Below, in pieces: positions 1 to 5,984 of a stretch of DNA of 5,984 nt (within the stretch, counting starts at the first letter, position 1; every line of letters begins with the position of its first letter). The DNA lies in assembly GCA_025450955.1 (NCBI GenBank), contig JANWLJ010000318.1, positions 1 to 5,984 of the forward strand, in the 5' to 3' direction. A program made the position numbers and the translations under genes. The notes under the pieces were generated by a model that saw only the letters and a list, made by a program, of their open reading frames with translations, did not search any database and was not told the origin of the DNA. This DNA is from Polyangium sp. (in: bacteria) (GTDB taxonomy: Bacteria; Myxococcota_A; Polyangia; Palsa-1104).

Positions 1-395
1 CGCGGGTCTCGGTGTTCGACGAGATGCGCACCTGCGCGCGTTTGCAAATGGTCGGGCGCGCCCTCGCGGGAGCGCCAGATGCCGGTCAAGCGATCGTCGC
101 GGAGAGCTGCTTCCGCATGGGCACCTCGGGCGGCGGCGAGGTGCTCGGCCTGCCAGTCGGCAGCCTCGCCGTCGGGCACAGGGCCGATCTGGTGTTCGTC
201 GACCTCGACGATCCGTCGCTCTGGCCCGAGCAGTCGCTCGCCAAAAACGTCGTCTACTCGATGAGCCCCCGCGCGATCACCGACGTCTTCGTCGACGGCC
301 GCGAGGTGGTGCGCGATCGCGCCCTCGTCCACGTGCCGCTCTCCGAAGTCCAATCGCGTGTCCGCGCCCTCACCCACGACTGGACCCGCGACTGA
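1..395 (+). CDS. Amidohydrolase family protein, C-terminal part (5' end outside window)
   Basis: The reading frame is open from the left edge (frame of position 3) to TGA at 393-395, so about 130 C-terminal residues are visible and the true start lies upstream. It resembles the end of cytosolic metal-dependent deaminases/hydrolases of the MtaD/TrzN/SsnA type. It opens with the SVFDEMRT helix, which in this family directly follows the last metal-binding Asp segment, so the catalytic metal ligands are outside the window. Then come a helix ending near GEVLGL, the GSLAVGHRADLVFVDLD segment typical of the small beta-sandwich domain, KNVVYSM, and the closing VFVDGREVVRD strand. Substrate cannot be told from this part: S-adenosylhomocysteine/methylthioadenosine deaminase, guanine-type deaminase and N-formimino-glutamate deiminase relatives share this end. 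It is convergent with the minus-strand methyltransferase gene, with 19 bases between the stops. Family call is firm; exact function is open. Confidence 0.88.
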   Translation, partial: RVSVFDEMRTCARLQMVGRALAGAPDAGQAIVAESCFRMGTSGGGEVLGLPVGSLAVGHRADLVFVDLDDPSLWPEQSLAKNVVYSMSPRAITDVFVDGREVVRDRALVHVPLSEVQSRVRALTHDWTRD

Positions 396-414
396 TCCGT
401 CCGGAGCTGCTGCT

Positions 415-1734
415 CTACGAAATTCGCTCGACGAGCGCGACGACTTCGACGTGGGCGGCGTGGGGCATCATGTCGATCGGTTGGGCGCGGGTGGCGCGGT
501 AGCCGGAGTCGGTGAGGCGGCCGAGATCGCGGGCGAGGGTCATCGGGTCGCAGGAGATGTAGACGATGCGCTCGGGAAAGAGGGCGACCAGATCGGAGAG
601 GGCGTCGAGGGCGCCCGAGCGCGGCGGGTCGAGGACCACCACGTCGAAGCGCTCGCCGGCTTCGGCGAGCTTGCGGGTGGCGGTGGCGGCGCTCTCGGCG
701 CGCACGCTCCAGCGCTGCGAGGTCGGAGTGCGCGGGGAGGCGAGGCGCAGGTTTTCGATCAGGCGGGCGGCGGCGTCGCGATCGCTCTCGACCGCGACCA
801 CCTGCGCGCGGGCGACCAGGTCGCGGGTGAAGTTGCCGTCGCCGGCGTAGAGCTCGAGCAGGCGGCGCTCGCCGGGCTCGCCGGCGGGCAGGGCGAGCGA
901 GCGGACCAGGCGCCGCAAGACTTCGTTCTGCGCGAAGTTGGCCTGGGCAAAGCCGGCCGCCGAGGCGAGGTGGCCTGAGCCGATGTCGAGGAGCGGCGCG
1001 CCGTAGACCCGGGTGGTGCCCTGCGCGCGGACGGTGACCCCGGCGATCCCGTGCGCGTGCAGGAGCGCGCCCGCCAGATCGGCGAGCGTCTCGGGAGCGG
1101 CGTTCCAGCCGGGCTCGATCGCGAGCTGGACCTCACCGTCGGGAGCGAGCAGGCCCGAGAGCGTGCCCTCCTCTCCGAGCGCGGATCCGAGCGCCTGACG
1201 GGCCGCCTGCATCGCCGCGTCGAGGCGCGGATCGAGGGCGAGACAGTGATCGACGTCGACCACGCGATGCGATCGATGGGCGTGAAAGCCGATCGCGCGG
1301 CCGCGGCCGGTCATCTTCGCGCGGGTGCGATAGCCGAGCCAGGCGGGGGCGGGCAGGATCGGCTCGACGAGCGCTCCCGATTTTTCCAGCGCGTGGCGCA
1401 CGATCTCTTCTTTGGCGGCGAGCTGGGCGGCGAGCTCGACGTGCTGCCACGGACAGCCGCCGCAAGAATCGGCGCCGCGGTCGACGAGCGGACAGGGCGC
1501 CGCCACCCGCGCGCCCGGCTCGATCACCTGCTCGAGGTCGCCGCGCGCGTACGCTTTTTTGCGCTCGGTGAGCCGCACCCGCACCAGATCGCCCGGCGCG
1601 CCGCCGGCGACGAAGGTGACCCGGCCCTCGTCGTCGCGCCCGACCGCGTCGCCGCCGAAAGCGAGTGAAGAGAGTCGCAAGGTGATCCGCTGCTCGCCGG
1701 CATCGGAGTCGCGAGGCGGTTTGCCGAGCTTCAC
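415..1734 (-). CDS. rlmD: 23S rRNA (uracil-5-)-methyltransferase, RlmD/RumA-type (TrmA family)
   Basis: This 439-residue cytosolic enzyme is predicted to transfer a methyl group from S-adenosylmethionine to C5 of a uridine in 23S rRNA. Visible parts in order: a TRAM RNA-binding domain (about 15-70, SSLAFGGDAVGRDDEGRV), four iron-sulfur cysteines (C81, C91, C94 in CGGC, C164), the FAQAN motif (262-266), the SAM loop ELYAGDGNF (294-302), DPPRSG (369-374), catalytic C395 in ISCDPMTLARD, and the C-terminal PHAAHVE with general base E430. Length is normal for the family. The start is a GTG at 1734 that shares its G with the TAG stop of the lipoprotein gene; the frame stays open far upstream, but that part does not resemble the family and overlaps two better genes. 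The stop is TAG (417-415). The iron-sulfur set argues for RlmD or RlmC rather than tRNA-specific TrmA; in genomes with a single paralogue the exact uridine is uncertain. Confidence 0.93.
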   Translation of the reverse strand: MKLGKPPRDSDAGEQRITLRLSSLAFGGDAVGRDDEGRVTFVAGGAPGDLVRVRLTERKKAYARGDLEQVIEPGARVAAPCPLVDRGADSCGGCPWQHVELAAQLAAKEEIVRHALEKSGALVEPILPAPAWLGYRTRAKMTGRGRAIGFHAHRSHRVVDVDHCLALDPRLDAAMQAARQALGSALGEEGTLSGLLAPDGEVQLAIEPGWNAAPETLADLAGALLHAHGIAGVTVRAQGTTRVYGAPLLDIGSGHLASAAGFAQANFAQNEVLRRLVRSLALPAGEPGERRLLELYAGDGNFTRDLVARAQVVAVESDRDAAARLIENLRLASPRTPTSQRWSVRAESAATATRKLAEAGERFDVVVLDPPRSGALDALSDLVALFPERIVYISCDPMTLARDLGRLTDSGYRATRAQPIDMMPHAAHVEVVALVERIS

Positions 1735-2399
1735 TACGGATGTTCCTGCGCGCCCGGTCCGGTCTTGACGTGGAAATCGAAAGTGCCGTCGAGATGGCCG
1801 GCCACCTGCGGCGCCACCGCGACTCCGCCCGAGCCGCCGAGCGTGAGCGCGCGCCGGTCGACTACGTCGAATTGAAAGCTCGCGGTCAACGGATCGCCCG
1901 GGTAGATGGCGAAGTCGGCGGGCGCCGCGCCGGAGGCGGCCGCGCCGAAGCGCGAGAAGGTGATCGTGCCGTCGAGCTCGAGCCCGGTGAAGTCCTGGGT
2001 GCAGGTGTGATTGAGCCGGAGGTCGGCGCGCACGTTGGTCGCCGGCCCGACGGTGATCGGCTGGCCGAGCGCGTCGGCGACCAGCCGCACGTTGCCGACG
2101 CTGAGCTCGATCACGTCGGCGGCGTCGAGGGTGTTCTGCGACTGCTCGCGAATGAGCACCTTGTTCATCGGCTCGGCGCGATCGGCGTCCAGCGTCGGGG
2201 CGGCGACGAAATAGGTGGGCTTGAGATCGTAGGCGACCTGCGCGGTCAGGCTGCCGAGCGGATGGTTGATCGCCGGCGGGAGGCCCGAGACGGTGCACTG
2301 CTCGACGTAGATCGTCCCGGAAGCGGTGCCGGTGCCGGCGCCGACGCAGCCCGACAGGCCGACGGTGAAGAGCGCTGCGAGCGCGAGCGGCTTTGGCAT
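1734..2399 (-). CDS. Predicted lipoprotein of unknown function
   Basis: The 221-residue product starts MPKPLALAALFTVGLSGC: a short basic start, a hydrophobic stretch and a lipobox LSGC with the lipidated Cys at 18, so it should be exported and anchored by signal peptidase II. The mature part (about 200 residues) begins with a Gly/Thr/Ser linker and seems rich in beta strand, with alternating hydrophobic segments such as DVIELSVGNVRLVADAL and LELDGTITFSRF. Two further cysteines (EQCTV, HTCTQ) could form a disulfide. I recognise no domain. The ATG at 2399 is preferred over an in-frame ATG at 2474 because it puts the signal peptide at the N-terminus, while the longer form adds about 25 residues running into the divergent scoA gene. 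The Shine-Dalgarno is poor. The stop TAG overlaps the GTG of rlmD by one base, so the two are probably co-transcribed and translationally coupled, although no functional link is evident. Confidence 0.82.
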   Translation of the reverse strand: MPKPLALAALFTVGLSGCVGAGTGTASGTIYVEQCTVSGLPPAINHPLGSLTAQVAYDLKPTYFVAAPTLDADRAEPMNKVLIREQSQNTLDAADVIELSVGNVRLVADALGQPITVGPATNVRADLRLNHTCTQDFTGLELDGTITFSRFGAAASGAAPADFAIYPGDPLTASFQFDVVDRRALTLGGSGGVAVAPQVAGHLDGTFDFHVKTGPGAQEHP

Positions 2400-2466
2400 C
2401 TTCGGCCAGAATAGCGCGCCCGGCGGCGTTGACAAGCGGGCGGCCTTGGCTAAAAGTCCGAGCGGC
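2400..2466. promoter_or_regulatory. Divergent intergenic region with possible overlapping back-to-back promoters
   Basis: This 67-base gap separates the start codons of the lipoprotein gene (minus) and scoA (plus). On the plus strand TTGACA (2429-2434, perfect -35) is followed after 16 bases by TAAAAG (2451-2456, 4 of 6 to TATAAT). On the minus strand TTGTCA (2435-2430, 5 of 6) is followed after 16 bases by TATTCT (2413-2408, 4 of 6). The two -35 boxes are the two strands of the near-palindrome TTGACAA. If used, transcription would begin only a few bases before each start codon, giving nearly leaderless mRNAs, which fits the weak Shine-Dalgarno sequences but is also a reason for caution. No operator repeat is evident beyond this. 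This is a pattern match only; the host's sigma-factor preferences are unknown. Confidence 0.38.
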
Positions 2467-3231
2467 ATGGACAAGTCGTTCTCCGACGCATCGAGCGCGC
2501 TTCACGATCTGTTCGACGGCGCCACCCTCCTCGCCGGCGGCTTCGGCCTGTGCGGCAACCCGGAGAATTGCATCCGGGCGATCCGCGAGCGCGGCACCAA
2601 GAACCTCACCATCGTCTCGAACAACTGCGGCGTCGACGACAAGGGGCTCGGGATCCTGCTCGCCGCCGGCCAGGTGAAGAAGATGGTCTCGTCGTACGTC
2701 GGCGAGAACAAGGTGTTCGAGCGGCTCTATCTCGAGGGCAAGCTCGAGGTGGAGCTCTGTCCCCAGGGCACGCTCGCCGAGCGGCTGCGCGCGGGCGGCG
2801 CCGGCATCCCCGCTTTTTTCACGCCGACCGGCTACGGGACGCTCCGGGCCGAGGGGCGCGAGACCCGCGTCTTCGACGGGCGGCCGTGCGTGATGGAGAC
2901 CGCGATCAAAGGCGACTTCGCGATCGTCAAGGCGTGGAAGGGCGACCGCTGGGGCAACCTCGACTATCGCAAGACCGCGCGCAACTTCAATCCGATGATG
3001 GCCGCCGCGGGCAAGATCACCGTCGCTGAGGTGGAAGAGCTGGTCGAGGTGGGCGCGCTCGCCCCCGACGAGATCCACACCCCCGGCATCTACGTGCAGC
3101 GCATTTTTCAGGGCCGCGATTATCAAAAGCCGATCGAAAAAAAGACGACCAGGCCGCGCAACCTCGTCGGCACAGCCTCCTCGGTGCAGCTCGCCTCGCC
3201 GCCGGCTCGGCTCGGCGAAGGCAAACGATGA
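2467..3231 (+). CDS. scoA: Succinyl-CoA:3-ketoacid CoA-transferase subunit A
   Basis: This 254-residue protein is the A chain of the two-subunit CoA transferase that moves CoA from succinyl-CoA to acetoacetate, giving acetoacetyl-CoA and succinate in the cytosol. Family motifs run the length of the protein: GGFGLCGNPE (24-33), VSNNCGVDDKGLG (50-62), SSYVGENK (75-82), the PQGTLAERLRAGGAGIPAFF block (99-118), VKAWKGDRWGN (154-164), KTARNFNPMMAAAGKI (169-184) and HTPGIYVQRI (204-213). The catalytic Glu is in the partner subunit. The start is ATG 2467, where homology begins; an earlier in-frame ATG at 2326 would cross the promoter region and the lipoprotein gene. About 25 residues after KPIEKK (221-226) extend beyond the usual family end (from memory, about 230 residues). 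The stop TGA overlaps the next ATG (ATGA), indicating coupling. Close relatives such as AtoD/PcaI-type A chains cannot be fully excluded, but the motifs fit the Sco group best. Confidence 0.94.
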   Translation: MDKSFSDASSALHDLFDGATLLAGGFGLCGNPENCIRAIRERGTKNLTIVSNNCGVDDKGLGILLAAGQVKKMVSSYVGENKVFERLYLEGKLEVELCPQGTLAERLRAGGAGIPAFFTPTGYGTLRAEGRETRVFDGRPCVMETAIKGDFAIVKAWKGDRWGNLDYRKTARNFNPMMAAAGKITVAEVEELVEVGALAPDEIHTPGIYVQRIFQGRDYQKPIEKKTTRPRNLVGTASSVQLASPPARLGEGKR

Positions 3232-3602
3232 AGCTGGTCGCGGTCACCAAGGTGCACGATCCCGGCGCCGCCGAGGTGGCGCGCGATGAGCTCGAGTCGC
3301 GCGGGATGGTGGTCGAGCTCAAGCGGCTCGGCAACGATCCCTATTTCGGCTCGGTCGGGATCGAGATCGAGGTGCGGGTGCCGGCCGATCGGGTGGCCGA
3401 GGCGGAGGCGATCCTCGCGCGGCTCGCGGTCGAGGCCGAAGAGGCGGCGCTCAGCCAGTCGACAGAGTCGCCGCCCGTCGAGGAGGCGGCCGCACGCGAT
3501 CGTCCGGCGCGCCCGCCGATGCCGCGCGCGCTCGTGGCCGGCGTCGCCGCGCTGGTGGTGATCGCCTTCGGGCTGGTCTACCTGTTTCGCGCGCTTTATT
3601 AG
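3228..3602 (+). CDS. Small tail-anchored membrane protein with DUF2007-like domain
   Basis: The 124-residue product has an N-terminal domain (about 1-68) that looks like the DUF2007 'putative signal-transducing' fold: a beta strand KLVAVTKV, then DPGAAEVARDELESRGMVVEL, where a helix ending in a short 'xxGI'-like turn leads to a strand, then GIEIEVRVPADRVAEAEAILA, a strand and final helix. An acidic and Pro-rich linker (about 69-99) follows, and then one hydrophobic helix (about 101-120) at the extreme C-terminus, so it is predicted to be tail-anchored with the domain in the cytosol. The start ATG overlaps the scoA stop (ATGA) and has GAAGG six bases upstream (3217-3221). The TAG stop lies 8 bases before scoB. 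Position inside the scoA-scoB pair suggests co-expression with the CoA transferase, but no function is known; the DUF assignment is from pattern resemblance. Confidence 0.82.
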   Translation: MKLVAVTKVHDPGAAEVARDELESRGMVVELKRLGNDPYFGSVGIEIEVRVPADRVAEAEAILARLAVEAEEAALSQSTESPPVEEAAARDRPARPPMPRALVAGVAALVVIAFGLVYLFRALY

Positions 3603-3606
3603 GAGA
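3601..3606 (+). promoter_or_regulatory. Shine-Dalgarno sequence of scoB
   Basis: AGGAGA lies four bases before ATG 3611. It is the strongest ribosome binding site in the window and overlaps the last two bases of the preceding TAG stop. This fixes the scoB start and suggests that scoB can be initiated independently of the small gene before it. Confidence 0.75.
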
Positions 3607-3610
3607 CGAG

Positions 3611-4263
3611 ATGGCACTCGATCGTGAGCAGATGGCCCGGCGCGTCGCCAAGGAGCTGCAGGACGGCTTCTACGTCAACCTCGGGATCGGGATGCCGACC
3701 CTGGTCGCCAACTACATTCCGCCGGGCGTCGACGTGCTGCTCCAGTCGGAGAACGGGCTCCTCGGGATCGGGCCGTTTCCGCTCGAGGGCGACGAAGATC
3801 CGGATCTGATCAACGCCGGCAAGCAGACCGTGACCGAGCTGCCGGGCTCGTCGTTCTTCTCGTCGGCGGAGTCGTTCGCGATGATCCGCGGCGGGCACAT
3901 CGACATGTGCGTGCTCGGCGCGATGCAGGTCTCCGAACATGGCGACCTCGCCAACTGGATGATCCCCGGCAAGATGGTCAAGGGGATGGGCGGCGCGATG
4001 GATCTGGTCGGCGGCGCCAAGCGGGTGATCGTGCTCATGGAGCACGTCGCCAAGGGCGAAAAGAAGATCCTCGAGAAGTGCTCGCTGCCGCTCACCGGGG
4101 TCAAGGTGGTGCACCAGATCGTCACCGACCTGGCGGTGATCGACGTCGGCGAGCGCGGGCTCATCCTGCGCGAGCTCGCCCCCGGCGTCTCCATCGAAGA
4201 AGTGCAGGCGCAGACCGAGCCCAAGCTCACGCTCGAGGGCACGCCGAAGACGATGGATATTTC

Positions 4264-4267
<4 letters not shown>
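3611..4267 (+). CDS. scoB: Succinyl-CoA:3-ketoacid CoA-transferase subunit B
   Basis: This 218-residue protein is the B chain of the acetoacetate-activating CoA transferase and pairs with ScoA to form the active cytosolic enzyme. It carries the active-site motif SENGLLGIGP (46-55); E47 is the predicted catalytic glutamate that forms the enzyme-CoA thioester. Other family blocks are VNLGIGMPTLVANYIP (22-37), the ESFAMIRGGHIDMCVLGAMQV segment (87-107), GDLANWMIPGK (111-121), KGMGGAMDLVGGAKRVIV (124-141) and the terminal TPKTMDIS. Length is normal for the B chain (about 210-220). It begins at ATG 3611 behind a strong AGGAGA. Its TGA stop overlaps the GTG start of the mutase gene (GTGA), so translation of the mutase is probably coupled to it. 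Separation from scoA by a small membrane-protein gene is unusual, since the two subunit genes normally touch. Confidence 0.95.
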
Positions 4268-5934
<1,667 letters not shown>

Positions 5935-5940
5935 ATCTCC

Positions 5941-5954
5941 GGCTTGAAAAAGCC
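5941..5954 (+). other. Small GAAA-loop hairpin downstream of the mutase gene
   Basis: GGCTT and AAGCC pair as a 5-bp stem closed by a GAAA tetraloop, seven bases after the mutase stop. No T-run follows, so it is not a convincing intrinsic terminator and may be chance. The remaining bases to the window end (to 5984) contain no recognisable gene start. Confidence 0.25.
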
Positions 5955-5984
5955 TGAAATCGGCAGGCGCGCCGGCGTAAGGTC

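Noticed and set aside
396..414. Bidirectional terminator between the convergent amidohydrolase and rlmD genes
   Set aside because: The 19-base gap has no stable inverted repeat and no T-run on either strand.
358..978. Long plus-strand open frame opposite rlmD
   Set aside because: Low-complexity Gly/Ala/Val/Glu composition produced by the antisense of a GC-rich gene; the minus strand encodes a clear methyltransferase there.
1735..3126. N-terminal 464-codon extension of the minus-strand methyltransferase frame
   Set aside because: It is an open antisense frame through scoA and an alternative frame of the lipoprotein gene, is very Arg/Ala-rich, and shows no family resemblance; TRAM homology begins just after GTG 1734.
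5944..5984. Start of a next gene at TTG 5944 (open to window end)
   Set aside because: Only about 13 codons, no Shine-Dalgarno and no resemblance to an expected B12-binding subunit; it cannot be supported from this window.

Overview
The window is very GC-rich bacterial DNA with dense, overlapping genes and a strong G/C bias at third codon positions. Gene content and style fit a high-GC soil or marine bacterium of the Myxococcota/deltaproteobacterial type: a lipoprotein in front of an RlmD-like methyltransferase, a succinyl-CoA:3-ketoacid CoA-transferase pair, and a stand-alone mutase catalytic chain without its B12 domain. That placement is inferred from style, not from a marker gene.

Layout. 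(1) Positions 1-395, plus strand: the C-terminal end of a metal-dependent amidohydrolase that starts before the window. (2) Positions 415-2399, minus strand, convergent with the first gene: a two-gene unit, read right to left, of a small predicted lipoprotein and then a 23S rRNA (uracil-5-)-methyltransferase of the RlmD/RumA type. The two overlap by one base. (3) Positions 2400-2466: a 67-base divergent intergenic region with possible back-to-back promoters whose -35 boxes overlap. (4) Positions 2467-5934, plus strand: a tightly packed operon of scoA, a small tail-anchored DUF2007-like protein, scoB, and a methylmalonyl-CoA mutase-family large subunit. Junctions are ATGA (scoA to the DUF2007-like gene), 8 bases with a good Shine-Dalgarno (to scoB) and GTGA (scoB to the mutase). 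(5) Positions 5935-5984: a short tail with a small hairpin and no assignable gene.

How the operon may work: a mutase converting methylmalonyl-CoA (from propionyl-CoA, odd-chain or branched-chain carbon) makes succinyl-CoA. ScoAB uses succinyl-CoA as CoA donor to activate acetoacetate to acetoacetyl-CoA. The set therefore looks like a ketone-body/branched-chain acyl-CoA degradation module. The role of the small membrane protein between the two transferase genes is unknown.

The most notable feature is an in-frame TAG at 5197-5199 that splits the mutase gene. Both sides align with one continuous mutase, and a glutamate is usual at that site, so a single G-to-T change (GAG to TAG) explains it. 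It could be a real nonsense mutation, an assembly error or a readthrough site. Genome-wide recoding of TAG is unlikely, because three other genes here end in TAG. I see no mobile element, CRISPR array, tRNA or rRNA, and no clear novel defence or biosynthetic system.
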